DNA from: Paraflavisolibacter caeni | Lineage (GTDB): Bacteria > Bacteroidota > Bacteroidia > Chitinophagales > Chitinophagaceae | Length of the DNA stretch: 64,000 nt | Assembly (NCBI RefSeq): GCF_025628885.1 | Contig: NZ_JAOTIF010000015.1 | Location: 1 to 64,000, forward strand | Direction: 5' to 3' | Part shown: positions 8,716-16,723 of the stretch, in pieces | Layout: the number at the start of each line of letters is the position of its first letter | Position numbering within the stretch: the stretch's first letter is position 1 | Notes under the pieces: model-generated | Seen by the model: only the letters and a program-made list of their open reading frames with translations | Databases searched by the model: none | Told to the model about the DNA's origin: nothing | Translations under genes and position numbers: made by a program

Positions 8716-8781
8716 GATAGGCTCAGGTAGGCTTAGATAGGGCGTAGGTACGGTGTAAGTAGGGAGTTAGTAGGGCGGAGT
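8716..8781. repeat. 11-bp tandem array, TAGGGnGTAGG type
   Basis: Six consecutive 11-mers, among them TAGGGCGTAGG (8738), TACGGTGTAAG (8749), TAGGGAGTTAG (8760) and TAGGGCGGAGT (8771). The consensus is close to that of the array at 19184-19205. Confidence 0.85.
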
Positions 8782-8957
8782 AACGAGGAGAAGGGAATGT
8801 TGAATGATTCGAATGAGAAATAGCAGATGCAGGGGACAAAACAGGTCAAAAGCGATCTGAATGGCCATGGGGTTGCGGTAGATAATTGGAGATGGAAATT
8901 GCGGCCTAAATCTTAGGAGGATATATTATTGGACGTTTTCTAATGCGCATGAATAAA

Positions 8958-9000
8958 AGGATCAGGTAGGGTTGCTGGAGCAATTGCCGTATCTGATCCT
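8958..9000 (-). terminator. Terminator of the trx-rhodanese operon
   Basis: AGGATCAG at 8958-8965 pairs with CTGATCCT at 8993-9000. Read on the minus strand the stem is followed by TTTTATT, just past the rhodanese stop. Confidence 0.65.
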
Positions 9001-9016
9001 TATGTAGAATAGTTTT

Positions 9017-9436
9017 CTAATTAGAGGATTTACCGCTTGATTTTTCCCATTTAGCATAACCATTTTCTAATTGGTCAACTCTTTTGAAGCCGTTGCTCAG
9101 CATATATTGGGTGGCTTTGTTGGAGCGATTACCACTTTTGCAATATACCAGGTAGTGCTTGTTTTTGTCAAGAGCATTCACCTGTTTGGCAAAGGTGCTG
9201 TCCTTATAGTTGATCAAAATAGATCCAGGTATATTCCCTGAATTATATTCTTCAGGAGTTCGTACATCCAGGATCACTACATTCTCCTTATTCATCTGGC
9301 GCTTGAACTTCTTCTGACTTATGACATTTACCTTTTTGCTGGAATCGGCAATATGCTGAGCTGAGGATAGAACAGGCGTTAAAGAGCATATCAAGACCGT
9401 AAGAATAAGAACTATGTGAAACTTGAAGGATTTCAT
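9017..9436 (-). CDS. Exported rhodanese-like protein
   Basis: A 139-residue protein with a signal peptide of about 27 residues (ending in LSSAQ) and one rhodanese domain. The active-site loop is YCKSGNRS with the catalytic cysteine at C99. The ILDVRTPEEYNSGNIPGS segment is the classic first rhodanese motif. It probably carries a persulfide or acts in sulfur transfer or redox chemistry in the periplasm; the acceptor is unknown. The gene starts 25 bases after the thioredoxin gene that precedes it on the same strand, so the two are almost certainly co-transcribed. This pairs a cytoplasmic thioredoxin with a periplasmic sulfurtransferase. Confidence 0.88.
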   Translation of the reverse strand: MKSFKFHIVLILTVLICSLTPVLSSAQHIADSSKKVNVISQKKFKRQMNKENVVILDVRTPEEYNSGNIPGSILINYKDSTFAKQVNALDKNKHYLVYCKSGNRSNKATQYMLSNGFKRVDQLENGYAKWEKSSGKSSN

Positions 9437-9461
9437 ATTGTTTTATTTAAGAGAATTTATT

Positions 9462-9773
9462 TCAGGAAAACTGTTTTATAACCTGATATAGCTGCTGGGC
9501 GCGAACCACACCAGATTGTCTCCATTTAATCTGTCCATTTTTAAACAAAATTAATGTAGGAACGCCCTGTATTGCTAAAGATGAAGCTACCGCAGGGTTT
9601 CTGTCTACGTCAATTTTTAATATAGTAAGATCATCTCCTGCCATTTGTTTTAACTCTTTTAAGATGGGCGGCATCATTTTACAAGGGCCGCACCATTCTG
9701 CAAAAAAGTCAACCAAAACAGGCTTATCTCCATTTATAACTTCTGAAAAAGATTTATTTGTTTTTGTTTCCAT
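9462..9773 (-). CDS. trxA: Thioredoxin
   Basis: A compact 103-residue thioredoxin of typical length. The active site is WCGPCKM with cysteines at 28 and 31, preceded by [13 protein letters not shown]. The cis-proline follows in GVPTLILF. It is a cytoplasmic disulfide reductase that would be recycled by thioredoxin reductase, which is not in this window. It is the first gene of a two-gene minus-strand operon with the rhodanese-like gene. A second, slightly longer thioredoxin lies at 7933, and the two are clearly different proteins. The symbol follows the family; which of the two is the main thioredoxin is not known. Confidence 0.92.
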   Translation of the reverse strand: METKTNKSFSEVINGDKPVLVDFFAEWCGPCKMMPPILKELKQMAGDDLTILKIDVDRNPAVASSLAIQGVPTLILFKNGQIKWRQSGVVRAQQLYQVIKQFS

Positions 9774-10105
9774 AGCAATGTTTTAATTGTCTGAACAATA
9801 AAAATCTAAGGATCCGTCAGTACTTAAAAAGTCAAAAGCTTCTTTGTTTCACTTTTTAAACTTGCATTAGTGTTTATAGCATAACCTATGCCACTGCAGA
9901 TAATATCTTTAAGACTGTCATCTAAGGCAAATAATGCCATGAGTGTATGGAAAATAGCCTGTAAAAAGTACTGATTTGAGAGGGTTTTAGTGTAAGTTGT
10001 TGAATATCAGTCTGAAAACTTGGCAGTCTTCTTGCATCTATAGCCAAAGTATTAAGATGGATAAGTAAGCAGTAACCGTTTCCTAGCCAAATTATCAACT
10101 TCAAC
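9774..10105. other. Divergent intergenic region, no gene seen
   Basis: Spacer between the minus-strand trx operon and the plus-strand RlpA-like gene. It should hold both promoters. I found no convincing -7 match, RNA gene or repeat in it. Confidence 0.5.
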
Positions 10106-10129
10106 ATGCTTTTTAGTAAATCCTGTTTT

Positions 10130-10600
10130 ATGGCATTGGGCATTCAATGTTTATATAAGGTGGGGAGAAAAGGAGTTATTATTCCAATATTCTTTTTGCT
10201 TTCAGTAGCTTTTCTTTCCAATTGTAAATCCGAAAATAGGGCTACCCCGGTGGCTGATAGCTTGCAGGTAAAAGAATCTAAGACAGGACTGGCATCCTGG
10301 TATGGTCGTGCCTTTGAAGGCAAAGAGACAGCCAGTGGCGAAATCTTTGATAAAGAAGAAATGGTGGCTGCACATCCCAGTTATCCATTAGGAACTGTAG
10401 CTCGAATTACCAATCTTGAAGGTGGAGGCGATACTGTGCATGTGCGGATCATAGATCGTGGTCCAACCGATGAAAATGTTGCTGAAGGCGTTATAATTGA
10501 TCTTTCCAAGGGGGCAGCCCATAAGCTTGGAATGGTAAAGGAGGGCAGGGTAAAGGTTAAGGTGGAAGTACTCAAGTGGGGGACTAATGAAAGAAAGTAG
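10130..10600 (+). CDS. rlpA: RlpA-like septal ring lipoprotein (double-psi beta barrel)
   Basis: The C-terminal 95 residues are a double-psi beta-barrel of the RlpA family. Signatures are ASWYGRAFEGKETASGE, LPLG-like YPLGTVARITN, VRIIDRGP and the IDLSKGAAHKLG segment. A lipobox (FLSNC) follows a hydrophobic stretch, so the protein is a lipoprotein of the cell envelope. In other bacteria RlpA binds or cleaves peptidoglycan lacking stem peptides at the septum. Here the SPOR domain of long RlpA proteins is absent. The start is uncertain: ATGs at 10106 and 10130 and a GTG at 10160 are in frame, and the GTG would give the shortest n-region before the membrane anchor. Confidence 0.85.
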   Translation: MALGIQCLYKVGRKGVIIPIFFLLSVAFLSNCKSENRATPVADSLQVKESKTGLASWYGRAFEGKETASGEIFDKEEMVAAHPSYPLGTVARITNLEGGGDTVHVRIIDRGPTDENVAEGVIIDLSKGAAHKLGMVKEGRVKVKVEVLKWGTNERK

Positions 10601-10642
10601 GCATTTACCTATTATTCATCAGCAAGTTGTAATTGATGAGCA

Positions 10643-10915
10643 TCAGGTTGGTTCTACCAATTCGCTCTGGTGGTCCTGTTCGAATGTATTTCGGCTTGCC
10701 TGGCATTTATCAATAAGGTCTGAAACCTTTTGAATGCTATCGTCTACTCTTTCATGAATTTCAGGTAAAGCATCGCTTAGTGCTTCCTCATTCAGGTTGA
10801 TGTTGTCTGCTTCTATTTGAGCAATTTTTTTCAACACAGATGTTTGACTGTTTTTTAAATCTTCCAACTCCCTAATAATCTTGTTCATTAAATCAAGTTG
10901 CTGTCTAGGTTTCAT
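10643..10915 (-). CDS. Small coiled-coil hypothetical protein, 90 aa
   Basis: I do not recognise this gene by name. The 90 residues are charged and strongly helical, with heptad-like spacing of L, I and V (for instance LMNKIIRELEDL and VLKKIAQIEAD), which suggests a short coiled coil. It has one cysteine and no membrane segment. The gene runs convergently to the RlpA-like gene and divergently from proB. The coding look and the clean spacing support a real gene, but function cannot be inferred. Confidence 0.6.
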   Translation of the reverse strand: MKPRQQLDLMNKIIRELEDLKNSQTSVLKKIAQIEADNINLNEEALSDALPEIHERVDDSIQKVSDLIDKCQASRNTFEQDHQSELVEPT

Positions 10916-11030
10916 AATGGGGTGTTTAAGTGAAGTAATTTGTTATTACAAATTTACTTCATAGAATCATTATTCAATAGCTTTCTCCTTGCTGAAATCC
11001 AATATTCATTTTTCTTTCCTTAGGGAAAAG

Positions 11031-11038
11031 TATTTTTG
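11031..11038 (+). promoter_or_regulatory. Candidate -7 element of proB
   Basis: TATTTTTG matches TAnnTTTG exactly, 25 bases before the preferred proB start at 11063. It would place the transcription start downstream of the alternative ATG at 11036, which argues against that start. Confidence 0.5.
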
Positions 11039-11062
11039 CACCCCATTCAAAAAGTTTCTTAC

Positions 11063-12097
11063 ATGCAAAAACCGGTTTTGGTTGTTAAATTAGGTTCGGC
11101 TGTTATTACCACCAGTGATGGAACAATAGACCAGGCAATCATTAAAAAGCTAGCAGCAGAAATAGCTGCATTGTCAGCAAAGTACCGAGTGGTGATGGTT
11201 TCAAGTGGGGCTGTAGGAAGTGGTAAAGCTTTTATTAAAAATTATAAGGGCTCGCTGATAGAGCGCAAAGCAGCAGCTGCAGTAGGGAACCCGATCCTGA
11301 TACAGCTTTATCATAAACATTTTTCCAAGTATGGTATTACTGTGGCACAAGCCTTATGTGAACGCCATCACTTTTCAAACCGGTTCCAGTTCTTGCAGTT
11401 GAAAGACACTTTTCATGAATTCTGGGAAAACGACATTCTTCCCGTAGTGAATGAAAATGACCTGGTAAGTAATGTTGAATTAAAGTTTTCTGATAATGAT
11501 GAATTGGCAACACTCATTGCTATTGGATTTGATGCAGAAACGCTGATCATTTGTACTTCTGTGGGTGGTTTTATGGATGCCGAGAAAAAGATCATTCCGT
11601 TTGTCGATGCCATTGATACTCAAATAATGGGCTTTGTCAATAATGAAAAAAGCAGTCTTGGGTTAGGAGGGATGTTGTCTAAACTTACTTTCACCCGGTT
11701 GGCCACATCATTAGGTATCAAGGTGATTATTAGTGGATTAAAAGGAGCGAAACCATTCCATGACGCATTATCTGGAAATTCTGGTACTACTTTTAAAGCA
11801 CAGAAGTCAAATCTCAAAGCCAGGCAAAAATGGCTGGCAAGTGGGTCCATCACACTTGGCGGCATACAGGTGGATAAGGGCGCAGAAAAAGCTTTGTTCA
11901 GCCGCAAAAGCCTGCTGGCAGTTGGTATCCGTGATGTGCAAGGAAGTTTCTCTTCCGGAGAAGTCGTTCAATTAATCAATGAAGAGGAGCAGATAATTGG
12001 TGTGGCTAAGGTTAGGCTGGGGGCTTCGGAGATAGCAGAGCAAACAGCTAAGAAAAATACCCTGGCTGCACATGCTGATGATATTGTTATGTTTTGA
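11063..12097 (+). CDS. proB: Glutamate 5-kinase
   Basis: This 344-residue enzyme phosphorylates glutamate at the gamma-carboxyl group, the first step of proline synthesis. Residues 1-250 form the amino-acid kinase domain (VVKLGSAVITT, VSSGAVGSGK, VNENDLVS, FSDNDELATL). The last 80 or so residues form a PUA-like domain, as in Escherichia coli ProB. An ATG at 11036 lies only 27 bases upstream, but it sits on the promoter element, so 11063 is preferred. The partner proA follows after one intervening unknown gene (12183), so the proline genes are close but not adjacent. Feedback inhibition by proline is usual for the family but cannot be read from the sequence. Confidence 0.95.
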   Translation: MQKPVLVVKLGSAVITTSDGTIDQAIIKKLAAEIAALSAKYRVVMVSSGAVGSGKAFIKNYKGSLIERKAAAAVGNPILIQLYHKHFSKYGITVAQALCERHHFSNRFQFLQLKDTFHEFWENDILPVVNENDLVSNVELKFSDNDELATLIAIGFDAETLIICTSVGGFMDAEKKIIPFVDAIDTQIMGFVNNEKSSLGLGGMLSKLTFTRLATSLGIKVIISGLKGAKPFHDALSGNSGTTFKAQKSNLKARQKWLASGSITLGGIQVDKGAEKALFSRKSLLAVGIRDVQGSFSSGEVVQLINEEEQIIGVAKVRLGASEIAEQTAKKNTLAAHADDIVMF

Positions 12098-12182
12098 GCT
12101 GAAGAGGGATCAAGGCAGGAGATTACGAATGGAAAGTCTTCTGGTTATTCAAATTACAATTAAAATTAAATAAAGGTTAACC

Positions 12183-13586
12183 ATGCAGCAATTATCTCCC
12201 AAGAAGTATATAGAAACCAAAGCCAGAAGTCTGCCTATATTTAAATGCCTGGTGAATAAGGACTGGGAAGAAAGCAAGATGGCTGATGTCATTGTTATGC
12301 GCAGGCATAACAATGGAAATATTACTGTAGGCATTTATCTTGTTGACCTACTTTGCCTGGGTATAAAAGATACCTTTTATTTTTTCAATGAGCCGGAAGA
12401 TGAAGTAGAGAACCGCTATGGTCCTGAATTTTACCAGGTATTTACGGAAATAGACTACAACCTGGCTCATAACATCATTTATGCTGGTCACGATTTCGCG
12501 ATGGAATATGAAATTCAACCGCATCGTGAGTTTGAAACTACAAAGTTTATATTGGAAGAAGATTCCGATGATATTCCTCTCTTAGACATTTCTGTAGGTT
12601 CAGAAGATGGTAAGCCGCATCTAATTGTACAATCCGGAAACCAGTATCCTGATGTTCTTGCGAAATTGAAAAGAATAGCTGGTGAAGGGAATTATTATTA
12701 TACCATTGGAGAAGATTTTGATAAAGAACCGGATGAGGTGGAAATGGGTGAAACTGATTACAACGCATTTGACGAAGATGAAGAACAAATAAGCCTGAAT
12801 GACATTCCTTTGGGAGAGATTGACGCCTTAAATGTCCAGAACGTGATGATGGTTGATTTGATGAACCCGGAAATGGTAAAACAAAGGACCATGGCTGAGC
12901 AGGTGATCATTAATGCTGAATGCCTGACAAGAGTATTGCCGGCAGAAATCACTGAATTGAAGCCTGAAGAAGAAAACCGCTGGGACAATATATGGAATGA
13001 ATTATTAGACCAGGCTGAGTTCCCCACTGGAATGAACCAGGAAATCATGGATGATTTTTATACAGCAAACGATGAATTGATAGAAGGTGAAGAACAGTTG
13101 GGTGAAGATGTTGATGAAGAAGCTTTTTCTGATCATCTGGCTAAGGTTTTAGATGCGCACTCAACCAATCCAATGGTAGTAGCCAGCATGTATGAGACCA
13201 GCACAGCATTGCTTTTAGAAGGGGTGGAAGAAAAAGCGAAGGCATATGTCAATGAGTTGCAACAGCAGTATCCTTACCTGCAAATATCTCTTGCAATGGG
13301 GGCGTTACTAAAGGGAACCCGAGATGCCCGCTTCAGCAATATTTACAATGCAAAAACTATAAAGGAAGCCTTGCCTCAAGTGAAGCAGTTCTATTCGCAA
13401 GAAGTCATTAATTTCTGGATGGTTAAGATGTTGGTAAGCCTGGAGGATAGTGATCTAAAAGATGCAGTGCAATATTATTTATTGATCAGAGAGACGCAAG
13501 CAAATGCGTGGTTGTTTGAATCTGTGCTCATGAAATATAATGATGCATTAGCCGAATATTTTAAAATCAACCATATAAAAGGTTGA
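12183..13586 (+). CDS. Acidic hypothetical protein, 467 aa
   Basis: I cannot name this protein. It is long, soluble and very acidic, with D/E-rich stretches around residues 60-80, 180-215 and 300-320. It has no signal peptide. The N-terminal 70 residues contain VIVMRRHNNGNITVGIYLV and CLGIKDTFY, which read like a conserved, folded domain seen in other Bacteroidota hypothetical proteins. The C-terminal third looks like helical repeats of TPR type. It lies between proB and proA on the same strand, 85 bases after proB, but a hairpin over its stop codon may separate it from proA. A role in proline synthesis is not implied by position alone. Confidence 0.75.
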   Translation: MQQLSPKKYIETKARSLPIFKCLVNKDWEESKMADVIVMRRHNNGNITVGIYLVDLLCLGIKDTFYFFNEPEDEVENRYGPEFYQVFTEIDYNLAHNIIYAGHDFAMEYEIQPHREFETTKFILEEDSDDIPLLDISVGSEDGKPHLIVQSGNQYPDVLAKLKRIAGEGNYYYTIGEDFDKEPDEVEMGETDYNAFDEDEEQISLNDIPLGEIDALNVQNVMMVDLMNPEMVKQRTMAEQVIINAECLTRVLPAEITELKPEEENRWDNIWNELLDQAEFPTGMNQEIMDDFYTANDELIEGEEQLGEDVDEEAFSDHLAKVLDAHSTNPMVVASMYETSTALLLEGVEEKAKAYVNELQQQYPYLQISLAMGALLKGTRDARFSNIYNAKTIKEALPQVKQFYSQEVINFWMVKMLVSLEDSDLKDAVQYYLLIRETQANAWLFESVLMKYNDALAEYFKINHIKG

Positions 13587-13600
13587 TTTATTAGATTTTT
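13564..13600 (+). terminator. Terminator-like hairpin over the stop of the 12183 gene
   Basis: AAATCAACC at 13564-13572 pairs with GGTTGATTT at 13581-13589 and is followed by TATTAGATTTTT. The stem includes the TGA stop codon. Confidence 0.5.
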
Positions 13601-13684
13601 ACATTTGAAATCATTTATATCAAGTATTTTGGTGGAGGGAGTTTAGGAAAGCCAATTTGAATTATCAACTTTGTAAACAGAATC

Positions 13685-14929
13685 ATGAAAACCATAGAAC
13701 CACTTATTATAAAAACTTACAAGGCATCAGTTTCGCTTCGCAATGCAACCGATGCACAGTTGAAGAAATTATTAAAAGACCTGGCTGATGCTGTTGAAGG
13801 AAACAGCAATGCAATAATAAGAGCCAATAAAAAGGATGTTGAGAAGAAGGATCCCTCTGATCCTCTTGTCGATAGGTTGCTCTTAAATGAACAGCGCATT
13901 AAGAACATTGCAAACGCTATAAGGCAGATCAGCAAGCTGCCAAATCCAACTGGTAAAGTTTTGGAAAAGCGCAAGTTGAATAATGGATTGCTGCTGCAGA
14001 AGGTGACTGTTCCACTCGGGATTGTAGGAGCTATCTATGAGTCAAGGCCCAATGTAACCTTTGATATTGCCGCTCTTTGTCTGCGCAGTATGAATGGCTG
14101 TTTACTGAAAGGGAGTAAAGATGCGGAAAATACGAATGTAGTTGCTGTAAAGATCATTAAAGGCGTTTTAAAAGAAGCGGGTATTAGCCCTGATTGTGTT
14201 ACCCTGCTGCCTTCTGAAAGAGAGGTAGTGCAAGAGTTGTTTACTGCCACCAAGTATGTTGATGTGATCATTCCACGTGGTTCGGATAGTCTTATTCAAT
14301 TTGTGCGCAAGAACAGCCTCGTGCCTGTTATTGAAACTGGTGCTGGTGTTTGTCATGTTTATGTAGAAAAGGAAGCCGATATAAAGAAGGCGCTGAAAAT
14401 AGTAGTGAATGCAAAGGTTTCGCGTCCTTCGGTATGCAATTCAGTAGATACAGTGCTTGTTGACAATGCAGTGGCACCGCAGTTCCTGAAAGGTTTGCAA
14501 CCTATGTTTGAAAAATATGAGGTTGAGATTTTTGCGGACAGCAAAGCACAAAAGCTACTGAAAGATTATCCTCATCTGCAAAAGGCGAATCCAGAAGATT
14601 TTGACCGAGAGTTTCTTAGTTTGAAGTGTGCGGTGAAAGTGGTTAAGGATATAGATGAAGCTTTGGAACACATCCAGGAGCATTCGACGCGTCATTCTGA
14701 GGCTATAGTATCTGAGAACAAAAAGAACTGTGAGCGGTTTTTACATGAAGTAGATGCCGCAGCTGTTTATGCCAATGCTTCTACGCGGTTTACTGATGGC
14801 GAAGAGTTTGGTTTAGGAGCAGAGATCGGTATCTCTACCCAAAAGCTCCATGCCCGTGGACCTTTTGCCCTTGAGAAACTGGTTACAGAGAAATGGATTA
14901 TTAAGGGGAATGGCCAGGTAAGAGGATAA
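13685..14929 (+). CDS. proA: Glutamate-5-semialdehyde dehydrogenase (gamma-glutamyl phosphate reductase)
   Basis: A full-length 414-residue ProA of the aldehyde dehydrogenase superfamily. It reduces glutamyl 5-phosphate with NADPH to glutamate 5-semialdehyde, which cyclises on the way to proline. The catalytic cysteine is C251 in RPSVCNSVDT. Family segments PLGIVGAIYESRPNVT, PRGSDSLIQFV and the C-terminal ARGPFALEKL are present. It runs convergently to panB with only 10 bases between the stops. ProC, which finishes the pathway, is not in this window. Confidence 0.96.
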   Translation: MKTIEPLIIKTYKASVSLRNATDAQLKKLLKDLADAVEGNSNAIIRANKKDVEKKDPSDPLVDRLLLNEQRIKNIANAIRQISKLPNPTGKVLEKRKLNNGLLLQKVTVPLGIVGAIYESRPNVTFDIAALCLRSMNGCLLKGSKDAENTNVVAVKIIKGVLKEAGISPDCVTLLPSEREVVQELFTATKYVDVIIPRGSDSLIQFVRKNSLVPVIETGAGVCHVYVEKEADIKKALKIVVNAKVSRPSVCNSVDTVLVDNAVAPQFLKGLQPMFEKYEVEIFADSKAQKLLKDYPHLQKANPEDFDREFLSLKCAVKVVKDIDEALEHIQEHSTRHSEAIVSENKKNCERFLHEVDAAAVYANASTRFTDGEEFGLGAEIGISTQKLHARGPFALEKLVTEKWIIKGNGQVRG

Positions 14930-14939
14930 GTTCTTTTTA

Positions 14940-15755
14940 TTAATAGGATTCTGCGTCGTTTGGAAAATCTTTGGTTTTAACGTCGTTAATATAGCTTTTA
15001 ACAGCCTGGTCAATTTGTTCATGCAAACTGAGGTACTGGCGTAAAAATCTAGGCTTAAACTCCACATTGATACCCAGCATATCGTGCATGACCAAAACCT
15101 GGCCATCGCAGTATCTTCCGGCACCAATGCCAATCGTAGGAATTTGCAAGCTTTCGGTCACTTCTTTTGCTAGCATTGCTGGAATTTTTTCAAGTACAAC
15201 AGCAAAACATCCAGCTTCTTCAAGCAGAAGGGCGTCCTTTTTCAATTTAGCAGCTTCAGCTTCTTCTTTTGCCCGTACATTGTAAGTGCCAAATTTATAA
15301 ATAGACTGAGGAGTAAGACCCAGGTGGCCCATTACAGGGATACCTGCAGAAATGATCCGTTTAACGGAATCTAAAACTTCTTCTCCACCTTCCAGTTTAA
15401 TGGCGTGGGCACCGGTTTCCTTCATGATACGGATGGCAGAAGCCAGGGCTATGTCTGAGTTGGACTGGTAAGAGCCAAAAGGCAGATCTACCACAACCAG
15501 GCATCTATTCGCACCCCGGATCACAGAGGATGCGTGGTAAATCATTTGATCCAGCGTTATGGGTAGGGTCGTTTCATGACCTGCCATAACATTGGAGGCA
15601 GAGTCGCCTACCAAAATCACATCAATGCCTGCGCGGTCAAAAAGCTTGGCAAAAGAATAATCATATGCTGTAAGCATCGAGATCTTTTGACCTGAAGCTT
15701 TCATTTTTTGAACCGTATTGGTTGTTATCCGTTTTAATTCAGAAGAAACACTCAT
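14940..15755 (-). CDS. panB: 3-methyl-2-oxobutanoate hydroxymethyltransferase
   Basis: This 271-residue TIM-barrel enzyme adds a hydroxymethyl group from 5,10-methylenetetrahydrofolate to 2-oxoisovalerate, the first committed step to pantoate. Recognisable segments are [45 protein letters not shown] and the [17 protein letters not shown] motif near the C-terminus. It stands apart from panC and panD, which lie at 20.8-22.1 kb on the same strand. The length is typical for the family and nothing is missing. Confidence 0.96.
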   Translation of the reverse strand: MSVSSELKRITTNTVQKMKASGQKISMLTAYDYSFAKLFDRAGIDVILVGDSASNVMAGHETTLPITLDQMIYHASSVIRGANRCLVVVDLPFGSYQSNSDIALASAIRIMKETGAHAIKLEGGEEVLDSVKRIISAGIPVMGHLGLTPQSIYKFGTYNVRAKEEAEAAKLKKDALLLEEAGCFAVVLEKIPAMLAKEVTESLQIPTIGIGAGRYCDGQVLVMHDMLGINVEFKPRFLRQYLSLHEQIDQAVKSYINDVKTKDFPNDAESY

Positions 15756-15817
15756 GGGGACAAAAGTAAGTATGAAATATGAAGATAAAGACGAGAAGTG
15801 TTTATACCTGATGAATA

Positions 15818-16723
15818 TCAGGCAGTGGTGTGACCCTTCGCTTTTTTAGCTACCTCACTGTATAATGTATGGATCAATCCATCGGAAAGACCAATTTTGG
15901 GAACATATATTTCATTAGCATCGGCCCAACGCATGACATTGAGATAGATAGATAAAGCAGGCACAATGACATCAGCCCGGTCCTCACGCAATTTGTATAA
16001 ACTCATACGTTGCAAAACGGAAAGATTGCTCATGTCTTTATAATAGTCTTTTAATAAGTTGAGGCTAAGGGGCTTGCCGTCCTTGCGTTTGGAAAGGGAA
16101 AATACCTTGTTGATATTGCCACCTGAACCAATAGCAGTTATATGATGGTACTTGCCTGTTTTTGTCTTGATAAAATTTTTCATCTTGTTCCATGACTTTT
16201 CGTCCACCTGGTTTTTCAGCAGACGGATCGTTCCAATATCAAAGGATTGTTTAGCTGCCAGCTTGCCATCAGTGAAAAAGGTAAGTTCGGTACTACCACC
16301 GCCAACATCGATGTAGAGGTATGTTTCATCGCTGCTCATGTTGTCGGCTATGTGGTTCTCATATATAAAAGTGGCTTCTTCCTGCCCACTGATCACTTTA
16401 ATTTCTATGCCTGTTTCTGCTTTTATTTTTTCAATGATCTCTTTAGCATTTTCTGCATCACGCATGGCGGAAGTTGCACAGGCTTTGAGATAAGGGACAT
16501 CATAAACATCCATCAATAGTTTATACGACTTGATGGTTTTAATCATCATGTCAATTTTCTTATCTGAAATCTTCCCTGATTCAAATACATCAAAGCCCAA
16601 ACGAAGGGGAACACGAACGAGGGCAACTTTCACGAAGTCCTGTTTGCCAGAAGCGTTGGTGATTGCATCACATATCAAAAGGCGGGCAGCATTACTGCCG
16701 ATGTCAATTGCTGCTAACTTCAA
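15818..16723 (-). CDS. ppx: Ppx/GppA-family phosphatase
   Basis: A 301-residue member of the actin-like Ppx/GppA family. The nucleotide/phosphate loops are visible as [14 protein letters not shown] at the N-terminus, [11 protein letters not shown], and [13 protein letters not shown] in the middle. It lacks the C-terminal HD-type extension of E. coli Ppx, as short Bacteroidota forms do. It would hydrolyse polyphosphate from the ends, or the gamma-phosphate of pppGpp. The start codon overlaps the end of ppk1 by 20 bases on the same strand, so the two are translationally coupled. That pairing of polyphosphate synthesis and breakdown supports the exopolyphosphatase reading. Confidence 0.92.
   Translation of the reverse strand: MKLAAIDIGSNAARLLICDAITNASGKQDFVKVALVRVPLRLGFDVFESGKISDKKIDMMIKTIKSYKLLMDVYDVPYLKACATSAMRDAENAKEIIEKIKAETGIEIKVISGQEEATFIYENHIADNMSSDETYLYIDVGGGSTELTFFTDGKLAAKQSFDIGTIRLLKNQVDEKSWNKMKNFIKTKTGKYHHITAIGSGGNINKVFSLSKRKDGKPLSLNLLKDYYKDMSNLSVLQRMSLYKLREDRADVIVPALSIYLNVMRWADANEIYVPKIGLSDGLIHTLYSEVAKKAKGHTTA

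Noticed and set aside
15807-15822. CCTGAT-GAAT-ATCAGG hairpin at the ppx stop
   Set aside because: A 6-base stem with no T-run on either strand; too weak to call a terminator.
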